Source of the DNA: Microbacterium algeriense
GTDB taxonomy: Bacteria > Actinomycetota > Actinomycetes > Actinomycetales > Microbacteriaceae
Direction of reading: 5' to 3'
Assembly (NCBI RefSeq): GCF_008868005.1
Contig: NZ_WAAO01000001.1
Coordinates: forward strand, 744,001-808,000
DNA: 64,000 nucleotides
A program made the position numbers and the translations under genes. How positions within the stretch are numbered: the first letter of the stretch is position 1; every line of letters begins with the position of its first letter. This document shows, piece after piece, positions 1 through 8,582 of the stretch. Below the pieces are notes generated by a model that did not search any database, was not told where the DNA came from, and saw only the letters and a list, made by a program, of their open reading frames with translations.

Positions 1-637
1 AGAGCGTCGCTCCTCGAACGATCACGGTCGTATCGAGCGTGACCCTCGTTGGCAGGGCGGGTACGAAGATGACGTCGCCAGTGTCGACGACGCCTGTGGC
101 CGGTGCGCCGATCGCAGCCTGCCAGTGGCTGACGGCACTTCTGGTTCCCTCGCCGAACAGCCCGTCGATTCGGCCGTCGTACTGGCCGACAGCGCGAAGC
201 ATCTCCTGCAATTGCCGAACGTCGGGACCCGCGCTGTCGGGACCGAGCGGCCGGAACATCGGCACCGCTCCTTGCGCGATGACGACGGGCTGCAGATCGA
301 TCGTGTACAAGACCGCACCCGAGACGACCTCCTCGCCTGCTTCGACGGCGACGTCCGTGACGACGCCCGCGGCGCGGTTCGTGCCGATGGGTTGCTGCGA
401 CCACTCGGCCATCGTGTTGAGATTCAACGCTTGCCCGACGGTGCCCTGCTCGACGGCGACGAAGGAGTGACCTGTCGAAGCCAGGGGGTCTTCGGTGGGG
501 CCGAGGATGGTCGCGACGGCCCACGCACTCGCGGCTCCGATCAGCAGCAGGGTGATAGCCACGACGACAAGCGCGCCGCGTCCGGGTCGGGGTCGCGCGG
601 CAGCATTCTGGCTGTCCGTCATCTCAGCGGCTGGCAT
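1..637 (-). CDS. membrane-fusion/adaptor protein with peptidoglycan-binding domain (partial)
   Basis: No stop is met before base 1, so the gene runs out of the window. The start is the ATG at 637, directly after the TAG of the upstream lipoprotein gene; an alternative ATG is at 622. Residues about 21-42 form one membrane helix. A lipoyl/biotinyl-like hairpin (GVVTDVAVEAGEEVVSG) follows at about residue 90. A PG_binding_1 domain (GPDVRQLQEMLRAVGQYDG, then a DGLFGEGTRSAV stretch) lies at about residues 130-175. This order is typical of periplasmic adaptors of Gram-positive ABC exporters or of vancomycin-B type proteins. Inference: adaptor for an ABC exporter encoded beyond the left edge, cotranscribed with the lipoprotein. 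Confidence 0.8.
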   Translation of the reverse strand, partial: MPAAEMTDSQNAAARPRPGRGALVVVAITLLLIGAASAWAVATILGPTEDPLASTGHSFVAVEQGTVGQALNLNTMAEWSQQPIGTNRAAGVVTDVAVEAGEEVVSGAVLYTIDLQPVVIAQGAVPMFRPLGPDSAGPDVRQLQEMLRAVGQYDGRIDGLFGEGTRSAVSHWQAAIGAPATGVVDTGDVIFVPALPTRVTLDTTVIVRGATL

Positions 638-1168
638 CTAATACCCCGGCCGGGGGCACTTCTCGAGGAGAGCGAAGTACTCGTCTTCGGTCACCTGCGA
701 GTTCGAAGTCGTGTACACCGTCGCATACGGGTCCCAGGCGTTTCCGTCGACGAGGGCCGCCTCCACGAAGCTCTGCTCGCTCGGGGCGATGCCGGGATCG
801 AGGCCCTCGCCGCGTAGGCACGCGGCCGTGTCCAACTCCATGAGATACAGCAGCCGCAACTCGGGTTCGGTGAGTGCGGGTGCGATGCTGTCGAACCCGT
901 TCTTCTCCTCACATTCCGCGAGGTCCGTGTCGTAGGACTCGTCCTGACCATCGGGTATGTCGCTCATTATTCCGCCGTCGCCGGTGACGACCGCATCCCA
1001 TCCTCGTTCGACCATGCACGAGGCCATGACGGTCCCGAACTCCGGGTCGACTCCGAGGTCGACGCTTTCGGCTGTGGGCAGCGGCTCAGGCGAAGCCTGC
1101 GCGCATCCGGCGATGGCGAGCAAAGCCCCAGCCGTCAACGCCGCGACGAGAGCGGGCGCTTTTCGCAT
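638..1168 (-). CDS. secreted lipoprotein, unknown function
   Basis: The protein has a signal peptide with lipobox LAIAGC, so it should be lipid-anchored outside the membrane. The mature part has several Cys residues (ASCMVERGW, LAECEEKNGF, DTAACLRGEG, LLEKCPRPGY) spaced like paired disulfides. I chose the ATG at 1168 because GAGGCGGAG sits about 5 bases upstream; a TTG at 1183 would add five residues. The stop abuts the ATG of the adaptor gene, so the two are probably one operon and this protein may be an accessory to the exporter. I do not recognise a named family. Confidence 0.75.
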   Translation of the reverse strand: MRKAPALVAALTAGALLAIAGCAQASPEPLPTAESVDLGVDPEFGTVMASCMVERGWDAVVTGDGGIMSDIPDGQDESYDTDLAECEEKNGFDSIAPALTEPELRLLYLMELDTAACLRGEGLDPGIAPSEQSFVEAALVDGNAWDPYATVYTTSNSQVTEDEYFALLEKCPRPGY

Positions 1169-1302
1169 CAGTCTCCGCCTCAATAGCTGCAGTCGTAACC
1201 CTGGTACACCCAGCGCGCAGCGTTCGGTCTGTTCACGTGACTGCGGGTGGCGATCGAGCCGCCTCTCTGTGTGTCGATGATCGTCCCTCTCGCGTCGATG
1301 TA

Positions 1303-1329
1303 ATGAGTGACGAGTATAACATTACTCAT
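1303..1329. promoter_or_regulatory. candidate promoter with overlapping dyad for the lipoprotein operon
   Basis: On the minus strand a -10-like TATACT (1318-1313) is bracketed by the inverted repeat ATGAGT (1303-1308) and ACTCAT (1324-1329), with an inner AGTA-N6-TACT. The site is A+T-rich compared with its surroundings and lies about 135 bases upstream of the lipoprotein start, so a long leader is implied. A repressor site over the -10 is an inference. Confidence 0.35.
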
Positions 1330-1347
1330 GTGGGACGGGCAGAGGAA

Positions 1348-1381
1348 TGAGCGCTGTCCCCCTTTCGGAGGACAGCGCTCA
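1348..1381. terminator. stem-loop terminator after pgm
   Basis: A 12-bp perfect stem (TGAGCGCTGTCC with its complement) has a 10-base loop and lies 20 bases past the pgm stop codon. It has no U-tract, as is usual for this genome. Confidence 0.7.
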
Positions 1382-1401
1382 ACCGGGCGGCTCGGCTCGC
1401 G

Positions 1402-3045
1402 TCAGCCGCCGAGTGCGGCCGACACGACCGCGCGGGCCTCGGCCTGCACCTCGGCGAGGTGGTCCGGGCCGCGCAGGCTCTCGGCGTAGAGCTTGTACAC
1501 GTCCTCCGTGCCCGAGGGGCGGGCTGCGAACCAGGCGTGCTCGGTCTGCACCTTGAGGCCGCCGATCGCCGCGTCGTTGCCGGGTGCGTGCGAGAGCTTC
1601 GCGGTGATCTCCTCGCCCGCGAGGGTGGTCGCGGTCACGGACTCCGGAGCGAGTCTCGCGAGCGTCGCCTTCTGCTCCGGGGTCGCGGGGGCGTCGACGC
1701 GCTGGTACGCGGAGGCCCCGAACTCCTGCTCCAGCTCGGCGTAGCGCTGCGACGGCGTCTTGCCGGTCACGGCGATGATCTCGGCGGCCAGCAGGCACAG
1801 CAGGATGCCGTCCTTGTCAGTGGACCAGACGGAGCCATCTCTGCGGAGGAAGGACGCGCCGGCGGACTCCTCGCCGCCGAAGGCCACAGAGCCGTCGAGC
1901 AGGCCGGGCACGAACCACTTGAAGCCGACCGGAACCTCCAGCAGGCGACGACCCAGCGATTCGGCGACGCGGTCGATGATCATGGACGACACCAGGGTCT
2001 TGCCCACGGCCGCGTCGCTCGGCCACTGCTCGCGGTGCGAGAACAGGTAGTCGATCGCGACGGCGAGGTAGTGGTTCGGGTTCATCAGACCCGCGTCCGG
2101 GGTCACGATGCCGTGGCGATCCGCATCCGCGTCGTTGCCGGTGAGCACGTCGTACGACCCCTTCTTCGCCACGAGCGAGGCCATGGCCGACGGCGAGGAC
2201 GGATCCATCCGGATCTTCTCATCCCAGTCCAGGGTCATGAACCGCCAGGTGGGGTCGACCTCGGGGTTCACGACGTCGAGGTCGAGGTCGTGCATCTCGG
2301 CGATCAGCGCCCAGTACTCCACGGATGCCCCGCCGAGCGGGTCGGCTCCGATGCGGACGCCGGCTTCACGGATCGCGTCGAGGTCGATGATGGAGGGGAG
2401 GTCGCGGACGTAGGCGTCCCGGAAGTCGTACCCGGTGAGGGCGTCCCAGTCCACGTCGGCGAAGCGCTCGCGGGCGACGCCGTCGAGTCCGGCGGCGATC
2501 AGGGCGTTCGCGCGGTCGGCGATCCAGCCCGTGGCATCGGTGTCGGCGGGGCCGCCGTGCGGCGGGTTGTACTTGAAGCCGCCGTCCCGCGGCGGGTTGT
2601 GCGACGGCGTGACGACGATGCCGTCCGCCCTGCCCGCGTCGTCGGCCGCGCGTCCGCGGTTGTAGGTGAGGATCGCGTGGCTGAGCGCCGGGGTCGGCAC
2701 CCAGGCGTCGCGGGAGTCGACGCGCACATCCACGCCGTTCGCCAGCAGCACCTCGATCGCGCTGCGCTCGGCGGGCAGCGACAGGGCGTGCGTGTCCCGT
2801 CCGAGGAACAGAGGGCCGGTGATCCCCTGAGCTGCGCGATAGTCCACGATCGCCTGGGTCGTGGCGAGGATGTGATTCTCGTTGAAGCTGTTCGTGAGCG
2901 AGGAGCCGCGGTGGCCGCTGGTGCCGAACACGACCCGCTCTGCCGGGACGTCCGGGTTCGGGGCGCGGTCGTAATAGGCGGCGATCAGCTCGTCGACATC
3001 GATCAGGTCACTTTCCTCCGCGGGGAGGCCGGCACGGCTGGTCAT
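1402..3045 (-). CDS. pgm: phosphoglucomutase (alpha-D-glucose-1,6-bisphosphate dependent)
   Basis: Interconverts glucose-1-phosphate and glucose-6-phosphate in the cytoplasm, feeding glycogen, trehalose and cell-wall sugar nucleotides. At 547 residues it matches the Pgm family. All four hallmark sites are present: TPSHNPP with catalytic Ser148, the Mg-binding loop NDADADRHG (about 304-312), the sugar-binding loop GGEESAG (390-396) and the phosphate-binding [12 protein letters not shown] (509-520). The start is ATG at 3045, divergent from pheA with about 87 bases between them. It stands alone and ends before a strong hairpin. Confidence 0.96.
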   Translation of the reverse strand: MTSRAGLPAEESDLIDVDELIAAYYDRAPNPDVPAERVVFGTSGHRGSSLTNSFNENHILATTQAIVDYRAAQGITGPLFLGRDTHALSLPAERSAIEVLLANGVDVRVDSRDAWVPTPALSHAILTYNRGRAADDAGRADGIVVTPSHNPPRDGGFKYNPPHGGPADTDATGWIADRANALIAAGLDGVARERFADVDWDALTGYDFRDAYVRDLPSIIDLDAIREAGVRIGADPLGGASVEYWALIAEMHDLDLDVVNPEVDPTWRFMTLDWDEKIRMDPSSPSAMASLVAKKGSYDVLTGNDADADRHGIVTPDAGLMNPNHYLAVAIDYLFSHREQWPSDAAVGKTLVSSMIIDRVAESLGRRLLEVPVGFKWFVPGLLDGSVAFGGEESAGASFLRRDGSVWSTDKDGILLCLLAAEIIAVTGKTPSQRYAELEQEFGASAYQRVDAPATPEQKATLARLAPESVTATTLAGEEITAKLSHAPGNDAAIGGLKVQTEHAWFAARPSGTEDVYKLYAESLRGPDHLAEVQAEARAVVSAALGG

Positions 3046-3132
3046 GTCTTCAGTCTGCCCCCACTTTCGCCCGATCGCATCCGCGGCGTCGTCCGGAAGT
3101 CGTCATCGCTGCCGAGGACTAAGGTGAAAACC

Positions 3133-4074
3133 GTGACCGAACGCCGCACGTACAGCTATCTGGGACCAGCCGGAACCTTCACGGAAGCGGCGCTCGACCA
3201 GGTCGCCGAGGCCCGTGGCCAGGAGTGGCGCCCGGTGCACAACGTGGGCGAGGCGCTCGCGGACGTGCTGGAGGGTCGCAGCGACGCCGCGATGATCGCG
3301 ATCGAGAACTCCATCGAGGGTGGCGTGTCGACGACGCAGGACGCCCTGGCGACGCTCCCGGGTCTGCGCATCATCGGCGAGTACCTCGTGCGGGTGAACT
3401 TCGTGCTCGTCGCCCCGCGCGGGACGACGCTCGATCAGGTCGACGTGATCGCCGCGCATCCGGTCGCCTACGCGCAGTGCCACGGCTGGCTCGGCGCTCA
3501 CCTGCCGTCGCACTCGCACGTGCCGGCCGCGAGCAACGTCGCCTCGGCCATCGGCGTGCTCGACGGCACGCTGCCCGCCCAGGCGGCGATCGCGGCCCCC
3601 GGCATCGTGAACCACTACGACGTCGAGGTGCTCGCCGAGGGGATCGGCGACAACGCGCAGGCCGTGACGCGCTTCGTCCTGGTGACCAGGACGACCCGCT
3701 CCCCGGAGCCGACGGGAGCCGACAAGACCTCCCTCATCGTCGAGCTCCCGCACGACCACCCCGGCTCGCTCCTGGAGATGCTCGAGCAGTTCTCGACGCG
3801 CGGCATCAACCTCTCGCTCATCGAGTCGCGGCCGATCGGCGACGAACTCGGCCGCTACCGCTTCGTGATCGACGCAGACGGGCACATCGAGCACGAGCGC
3901 ATGGCCGACGCGCTGCTCGGCATCCGCCGGTTCAGCCCGCGTGTGGTCTTCCTCGGTTCATACCCGCGCGCCGACCGTCAGATCGTGCAGTACCCGGACC
4001 GCTACTCCGACGACGTGTTCGTCGAGGCGCGCGACTGGCTGCGCGGCATCCTCTCCGGCGAACCCGAGTCCTGA
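3133..4074 (+). CDS. pheA: prephenate dehydratase
   Basis: Converts prephenate to phenylpyruvate in phenylalanine synthesis. The N-terminal catalytic domain shows GPAGTFTEAA, ENSIEGGV and the family's TRF site (DNAQAVTRF). A C-terminal ACT domain follows, with the GSLLEMLEQF and LIESRP signatures of Phe feedback inhibition. Monofunctional, 313 residues. The chosen GTG at 3133 gives the expected N-terminus TERRTYSYLGPAG. An alternative GTG at 3124, with GAGG six bases upstream, would add three residues. No chorismate mutase domain is fused. Confidence 0.95.
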   Translation: MTERRTYSYLGPAGTFTEAALDQVAEARGQEWRPVHNVGEALADVLEGRSDAAMIAIENSIEGGVSTTQDALATLPGLRIIGEYLVRVNFVLVAPRGTTLDQVDVIAAHPVAYAQCHGWLGAHLPSHSHVPAASNVASAIGVLDGTLPAQAAIAAPGIVNHYDVEVLAEGIGDNAQAVTRFVLVTRTTRSPEPTGADKTSLIVELPHDHPGSLLEMLEQFSTRGINLSLIESRPIGDELGRYRFVIDADGHIEHERMADALLGIRRFSPRVVFLGSYPRADRQIVQYPDRYSDDVFVEARDWLRGILSGEPES

Positions 4075-4084
4075 GCCCTGACGT

Positions 4085-4119
4085 CATCCGCCCGACCGCC
4101 CAGCACGGTCAGGCGGATG
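4085..4119. terminator. bidirectional terminator between pheA and the small ORF
   Basis: CATCCGCC (4085-4092) pairs with GGCGGATG (4112-4119), with an inner ACCG/CGGT stem. It lies between convergent genes. Confidence 0.6.
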
Positions 4120-4126
4120 CCGCGAC

Positions 4127-4336
4127 TCAGTGCTCCTGGAAGCGCGGCCAGTCGCTGCCCGGAGCCATGTGCGAGTGCAGGGCGCCCTTCGCCGAGGCCA
4201 GGCTCGGATAGGTCCCCGTCGTCGCGTCCGAGCCCGCCATCGTGACGGTGTAGCCGTCCTCGTCGTGCCGGATGCTCCCGACCACGCCGTTGCGTCCGTA
4301 GGCGACCCACAGGGCGAGTGTCTTCGTGGTGCTCAT
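4127..4336 (-). CDS. small conserved hypothetical protein (69 aa)
   Basis: A compact cytoplasmic protein with no signal or membrane segment. It starts MSTTKTLALWVAYGRNG and ends with an Ala/His-rich helix (LASAKGALHSHM). I recall similar short proteins in Microbacteriaceae with no assigned role. Codon use and third-position G+C match its neighbours. A putative terminator separates it from pheA. Confidence 0.65.
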   Translation of the reverse strand: MSTTKTLALWVAYGRNGVVGSIRHDEDGYTVTMAGSDATTGTYPSLASAKGALHSHMAPGSDWPRFQEH

Positions 4337-4417
4337 CGTCGAACCCCTCTCTCCGGCTGAGGGTACGCTCCCTCGCGCCGGAAGACCAGGGGTCGGCGTG
4401 CGCTCGAGCGCGGGTGG

Positions 4418-5458
4418 TCAGAGCGCGGCGGCGATGAGCTCCAGCGTCTGCGCGCGACCCGTGGCGGAGTCCTTCGGCTCGGCGTCGAGCGCGCCGGCGA
4501 CCGGAGACAGCATGACCTCGTCGACGCCGTGGCGCTCGGCGAAGGAGCGGACCTCGGCGGCGACGGCTTCCCCGGTCCCGACGAACCAGCGCGACCGTGC
4601 GTCCTGCACGACCTGGTCGGTGGCGGGGTCCGCAGCCGCGGCCGCCGCCTGCTCCACGGTCTCCAGCGCACGGAGGGGCTGGTTCAGGCGCAGACGCGCC
4701 ATCATCCTCAGCTGCGGCAGGGCACGCGCCTCCGCCTCCTCCGTCGTGGGCGCGGCGACGGCGTTCACCGTGAGGAACGTGCGGGGCTCCGGGTGCTCTT
4801 CGCTCGGGCGGTAGCCGGTGCGGTAGAGGTCGAGAGCGCGCTCCAGCCCCTGCCCGGAGAAGTGGTTCGCGAACACGTACGGCAGCCCCTGCGAGGCGGC
4901 GAGCTGCGCGGAGTAGTCGCTCGATCCCAGCAGCCACACCTCGGGGGAGCCCGTGGCGGCCGGTGTCGCGCGGACCGTGTACTCCCCGCCCGACGTGAAG
5001 CGCACGGTGGCGCCGTCGCCGGACAGCAGGGCGGCGATGTCCTGCACATGACGCGGGAACTGCTCCACGTCGCTGGTGGTGCCCGATCCGCGCAGCAGTT
5101 GGGTGATCACCGGGTCGCTGCCGGGCGCGCGGCCGAGACCGAGGTCGATGCGGCCCGGGGCGATGGCCTCGAGCGCGGCGAACTGCTCGGCGACGATGAG
5201 CGGCGCGTGGTTGGGCAGCATGACCCCACCGGAGCCCAGGCGCAGGCGCGCGGTGCGGGTTGCCGCGGCCGCGATCAGCACGGGAGGCGTGGTAGAGGCG
5301 ACCGCCGGCATGTTGTGGTGCTCGGCGAACCAGTAGCGGCGGTAGCCGAGTCGATCGGCGATCTCGGCGAGGGCGAGGGAGGAGGCGATGGCCTCGGTGC
5401 TCGTCTGCTCGGTGCGGACCGGGACGAGGTCGAGGACGGAGAGGGCGACGTCATTCAT
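4418..5458 (-). CDS. LLM-class flavin-dependent oxidoreductase (luciferase-like)
   Basis: An F420/FMN-type bacterial-luciferase fold protein of 346 residues. The N-terminus has the family start (ALSVLDLVPVRTEQTST), then YRRYWFAEHHNMP and the flavin-site stretch LRLGSGGVMLPNHAPL. The substrate is unknown; members include alkanal monooxygenases and MsnO8-like proteins. The start ATG at 5458 is preferred over an upstream in-frame start at 5491 because the family begins with this beta strand. No partner reductase is nearby. Confidence 0.88.
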   Translation of the reverse strand: MNDVALSVLDLVPVRTEQTSTEAIASSLALAEIADRLGYRRYWFAEHHNMPAVASTTPPVLIAAAATRTARLRLGSGGVMLPNHAPLIVAEQFAALEAIAPGRIDLGLGRAPGSDPVITQLLRGSGTTSDVEQFPRHVQDIAALLSGDGATVRFTSGGEYTVRATPAATGSPEVWLLGSSDYSAQLAASQGLPYVFANHFSGQGLERALDLYRTGYRPSEEHPEPRTFLTVNAVAAPTTEEAEARALPQLRMMARLRLNQPLRALETVEQAAAAAADPATDQVVQDARSRWFVGTGEAVAAEVRSFAERHGVDEVMLSPVAGALDAEPKDSATGRAQTLELIAAAL

Positions 5459-5518
5459 CCCGAAGGACAACCGGCGGCGCCCTCCGCGCATTCCCTCGAC
5501 ACGGCGGTTCGCGAGCGC

Positions 5519-5749
5519 TCAGGCGGCCGCGGGCGCTGTCGTGGGGGAGAGGCCCTCGACGAACGAGCGCCGCGCCAGGCGATAGCGGATGTGCCATGCG
5601 GCGCTGTAGCTCTGCTCCGGCAGGTCGGCGAGCAGGGCGCGGTCGTCGGGGCCGAGGCCTTCGCGCGCGGCCTCGCGCAGCAGGTCGTCGCGCGTCGCCG
5701 GGTACTCCATGCCGGCGAGGAAGCGATCGAGCGTGGGGGTGAGGGACAT
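5519..5749 (-). CDS. DUF2795-like small protein
   Basis: 76 residues with the DUF2795 pattern (FLAGMEYPATRDDLLREA ... LADLPEQSYSAAWHIRYRL). AAGGAAG precedes the ATG at a suitable distance. It lies just downstream of hsp20 on the same strand, across a strong hairpin. I recall DUF2795 genes beside stress genes in actinobacteria. Function is unknown; a role in stress is inferred from position only. Confidence 0.7.
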   Translation of the reverse strand: MSLTPTLDRFLAGMEYPATRDDLLREAAREGLGPDDRALLADLPEQSYSAAWHIRYRLARRSFVEGLSPTTAPAAA

Positions 5750-5776
5750 GGGACTTCCTTTCCGTTCAGGGGAGCG

Positions 5777-5809
5777 CGCGGGGGCGGTGCGGTGTGCACC
5801 GCCCCCGCG
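5777..5809 (-). terminator. 14-bp perfect stem-loop after hsp20
   Basis: CGCGGGGGCGGTGC (5777-5790) pairs perfectly with 5796-5809 across a 5-base loop. It lies 5 bases past the hsp20 stop and 28 bases before the DUF2795 start, so it should limit read-through and stabilise the 3' end of the hsp20 message. Confidence 0.75.
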
Positions 5810-5813
5810 TCGG

Positions 5814-6236
5814 TCAGGCGTCGATCGCCTGTCGCTGCTCGGACGTCTCGACGGCGATCTTGCGCGGCTTCGCGCGTTCGCTCACCGGGATGATGACCGA
5901 CAGGACGCCGCTCTCGTACGAGGCGCTGATCCCCTCGAGGTCGACGCCCTCGCCGAGCGTGAACTGGCGGAGGAACGAGCCGGCGCCGCGCTCGCGCGCC
6001 AGCCAGCGCACACCTTCTCGGGTGTCTGCGGTGCGCTGCGCGCGGATCGTGAGCTGCCCGCCGTCGAGGTCCACGTCGATGGAGCCCGGGTCGACGCCGG
6101 GGAGGTCGGCGTGGAGCACATAGCGGTCTCCGTCGCGGAACAGGTCCACCGGCATCAGCCGGGGTGCGCGAACGGAGTCCAGCACGCTCGCGGCGAAGCG
6201 ATCGAGCTGGCTGAAGGGGTCGAAGGTCAGTGCCAT
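5814..6236 (-). CDS. Hsp20/alpha-crystallin small heat-shock protein
   Basis: ATP-independent holdase chaperone of 140 residues. The alpha-crystallin domain spans about residues 35-125 and is seen in VDLFRDGDRYVLHADLPGV, then a GSIDVDLDGGQLTIRA strand, and the conserved GVLSVIIPVSE near the C-terminus, followed by the RKIAVE tail (I-x-V anchoring motif). AAAGGAG lies 8 bases before the ATG. It is divergent from a MerR-family gene that probably controls it. Confidence 0.92.
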   Translation of the reverse strand: MALTFDPFSQLDRFAASVLDSVRAPRLMPVDLFRDGDRYVLHADLPGVDPGSIDVDLDGGQLTIRAQRTADTREGVRWLARERGAGSFLRQFTLGEGVDLEGISASYESGVLSVIIPVSERAKPRKIAVETSEQRQAIDA

Positions 6237-6274
6237 GAGGTTCTCCTTTCGTGCGGCCCTGGTGGGGCGAGGTG

Positions 6275-6295
6275 GGATACAGAGAATCTGTATCC
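6275..6295. promoter_or_regulatory. perfect 21-bp dyad between hsp20 and merR
   Basis: GGATACAGA (6275-6283), GAA, TCTGTATCC (6287-6295). It lies 38 bases upstream of the hsp20 ATG. It does not match the HAIR consensus of HspR. It is the likely binding site of the divergently encoded MerR protein. Confidence 0.6.
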
Positions 6296-6374
6296 GTTGC
6301 TGTAGATTTGTTATACGACAACTCGTGCTAGGTTTGCAACCCCGGAAGAAGATCTCATGGCAAGGAGCGTTCGG

Positions 6375-6701
6375 ATGCCGCATCGGGACTCCCGCACACC
6401 GCTGTACGGCATCGCGGTGGCCGCCCAGCTGGTCGACCTCCCCGAGGCCACACTGCGTCTCTTCGAGAGCAAGGGGCTCCTCACGCCTGCGCGCAGCGAC
6501 GGCGGCACGCGCCGGTACAGCGACGACGACATCGACCGCCTGCGCCGAGCAGCACGGCTCCGCGAGGACGGCGTCAACATCGCCGGGATCGCCCGGGTGC
6601 TCGAGCTGCAGGACGCGAACGATCACCTCCAGGTGCAGAACGACGGTCTGCGTGATGCGCTCGACGGCCGGCGCGGGACGGACGCCACGGTCGCCGACTG
6701 A
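6375..6701 (+). CDS. MerR-family regulator (HspR-like)
   Basis: 108 residues with a winged HTH at the N-terminus: YGIAVAAQLVDLPEATLRLFESKGLL, written here as two parts (YGIAVAAQLVDLPEAT, LRLFESKGLL), then RRYSDDDIDRLRRAARL. A short coiled-coil tail (LELQDANDHLQVQNDGL) follows and no effector domain is present, the layout of HspR. AAGGAG lies 7 bases before the ATG at 6375, which decides this start over ATG 6357. Inferred to repress hsp20 and itself through the 6275-6295 dyad. Confidence 0.85.
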   Translation: MPHRDSRTPLYGIAVAAQLVDLPEATLRLFESKGLLTPARSDGGTRRYSDDDIDRLRRAARLREDGVNIAGIARVLELQDANDHLQVQNDGLRDALDGRRGTDATVAD

Positions 6702-6758
6702 CCGGCGCACGGCGAGGCCGCGGGGGAGCGCAGTCCCTCGCCCGGTTACGCTTCCTGC

Positions 6759-8489
6759 ATGGAAGCAGGCATCTTCTACGTCCTCGTCGGGTCGGTCGCC
6801 GTGGCGGCGTTCGCACGATCGAGGGGATGGCCCGCCCCGCTGCTGGTGACGGTGGCCGCGCTCGCCGCCTCCTTCCTCCCGTTCGTACCCGAGCTCGACA
6901 TCGACGGGCACCTGCTGCTGAGCCTGGTGCTGCCGCCGCTGCTGTACTCGGCCGCGCTCGACGTGTCCTTCGTGGGATTCAAGCGCAGCCTCCCGCAGAT
7001 CCGCCGTCTCGGGATCTGGCTGGTGCTCATCACCGCGCTCGCGGTCGGGTTCGTGGCGTGGTGGATCATGCCGTCGCTGACGCTCCCCGGCGCGCTGCTG
7101 CTGGGGGCGATCGTCGCTCCGCCCGACGCGGTCTCGGCGGCCGCGATCGGCCGCCGCCTCGGCCTGCCCCGACGCATCATGACCGTGCTCTCCGGAGAGA
7201 GCCTCATCAACGACGCGACCTCGTTGACGCTGTACCGCGTCTTCGCGGCGATCCTCGCCGGAGCGACCGTCTCGGTCTGGGGCGGGATCTGGCAGTTCCT
7301 GGTCGCCGTCGGCGTGGGCGTCGGGATCGGTCTCGTGTTCGGGATCGTCCTGCACCAGCTGCGCATGCGCATCAGCGATGCGGTCGTGATCGGCACGTTC
7401 GGCCTGCTCGCACCGTTCGGCGCCTACGCGATCGCCGAGCACCTGCTCGGATCCGGGGTCCTCGCGGTCGTCGCGATGGGACTCTACGTCGGCTACAACT
7501 CCCCGCGCACCGACTACACGACCCGCCAGCAGGAGAAGCCGCTGTGGCTGTCGGCCGATCTGCTGCTCGAGAGTTTCGTGTTCGCCTACATCGGCCTGCA
7601 GTTCCCCCGCGTGCTCAGCGACCTCGGCAGCGAGTCCGTGGGCGAGATCCTGCTGCTCTCCGGGGTGGTGCTGCTGGTCGTGCTCGTCGTGCGTCCGCTG
7701 TTCATCTATCCGACCAGCGCGTGGTCCAACTTCCAGGACCGAAGGCGGCTCGAACGGTGGGACCGGGGCGTGGCATCCGGCGAGTTCGAGAAGCGGCACC
7801 GTGCATCGAGACGGTGGGGAAGCTACACCGCCGACGAGTTGCGCGGCCACATCGTCCGGGAGCAGATGGCAGGGCTGCAGCTGACCTGGAAGGACAGCGC
7901 CGTGATCTCCTGGGCCGGGATGCGGGGTGTCGTGACCTTGGCGATCGCGGTCGCGGCGGCCGACCTCGCGACGCTCGACACCGAGGCCTCGCATGCGATC
8001 GTCGTCGTGGCGTTCATCGTCACGGTGGGCACGCTGCTGCTGCAGGGACTGACGCTGCCGCTGCTCATCCGGAGCCTCGGGATCGAGAGCGACGTCGACG
8101 AGCAGGAGGATGCGGAGGCGCTCGCGGCCGTCCGGGAGAAGAGCCGCGAGGCGGGGAAGGCCTTCCTCGCGGAGAAGCGTGTGGAGTGGGAGGCGAAGTA
8201 CGGCGAGGTCGACCTCCGCGTGTTCGACGCCTTCACGCGACGCATGACCCGTGTCGAGAAGGACACCGACGAGGCGCAGAGCATGGAGGACGCGACGAGC
8301 CGTCCGTCCTATGAGGACCTCGTCGCGCTGTCACGCGGCTGGTTGCAGGTGCGCCGTGACATCCTGCTCGCCGAGCGCGATGCGGGCAACCTCGACGAGG
8401 AGGTCATGCGGGAGCTGATCGCCGCGATGGACGCCGAGGAGCTCGCCCTCGACACCCGCGGGGCCACCCGTCAGCCGGGGCGCGCCTGA
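6759..8489 (+). CDS. CPA1-family cation/proton antiporter
   Basis: A 576-residue integral membrane Na+(K+)/H+ exchanger with about 12 helices in the first 430 residues. CPA1 signatures are APPDAVSAAAI (about residue 119, transport Asp) and GESLINDATSL (about 145), followed by the WAGMRGVVTLAIA helix near 387. A cytoplasmic C-terminal region of about 130 charged residues, rich in Glu/Arg, may be regulatory. It stands alone, with a shared terminator to the convergent symporter gene. Confidence 0.93.
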   Translation: MEAGIFYVLVGSVAVAAFARSRGWPAPLLVTVAALAASFLPFVPELDIDGHLLLSLVLPPLLYSAALDVSFVGFKRSLPQIRRLGIWLVLITALAVGFVAWWIMPSLTLPGALLLGAIVAPPDAVSAAAIGRRLGLPRRIMTVLSGESLINDATSLTLYRVFAAILAGATVSVWGGIWQFLVAVGVGVGIGLVFGIVLHQLRMRISDAVVIGTFGLLAPFGAYAIAEHLLGSGVLAVVAMGLYVGYNSPRTDYTTRQQEKPLWLSADLLLESFVFAYIGLQFPRVLSDLGSESVGEILLLSGVVLLVVLVVRPLFIYPTSAWSNFQDRRRLERWDRGVASGEFEKRHRASRRWGSYTADELRGHIVREQMAGLQLTWKDSAVISWAGMRGVVTLAIAVAAADLATLDTEASHAIVVVAFIVTVGTLLLQGLTLPLLIRSLGIESDVDEQEDAEALAAVREKSREAGKAFLAEKRVEWEAKYGEVDLRVFDAFTRRMTRVEKDTDEAQSMEDATSRPSYEDLVALSRGWLQVRRDILLAERDAGNLDEEVMRELIAAMDAEELALDTRGATRQPGRA

Positions 8490-8525
8490 CCGCAGCGACG
8501 TTCCGCGCCCGGGAAGCGGGTGCGA

Positions 8526-8566
8526 CGACAGAGCGCCCCGTCCCGGAAGGACGAGGCGCTCTGTCG
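8526..8566. terminator. bidirectional terminator
   Basis: CGACAGAGCGCC (8526-8537) pairs with 8555-8566. The stem continues inward with CGTCC/GGACG after one mismatch. It is shared by the convergent antiporter and symporter genes. Confidence 0.75.
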
Positions 8567-8582
8567 TGAGGTGTGGGTGCGA

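Noticed and set aside
1459-3132. N-terminal extension of pheA over the pgm gene
   Set aside because: The extension is antisense to pgm and the PheA domain starts at 3133.
6237-6374. HspR HAIR element between hsp20 and merR
   Set aside because: The consensus CTTGAGT-N7-ACTCAAG is not present; a different dyad is.
5814-7994. 726-codon minus frame ending in Hsp20
   Set aside because: Only the last 140 codons are Hsp20; the rest is antisense to the antiporter, and AAAGGAG marks the start at 6236.
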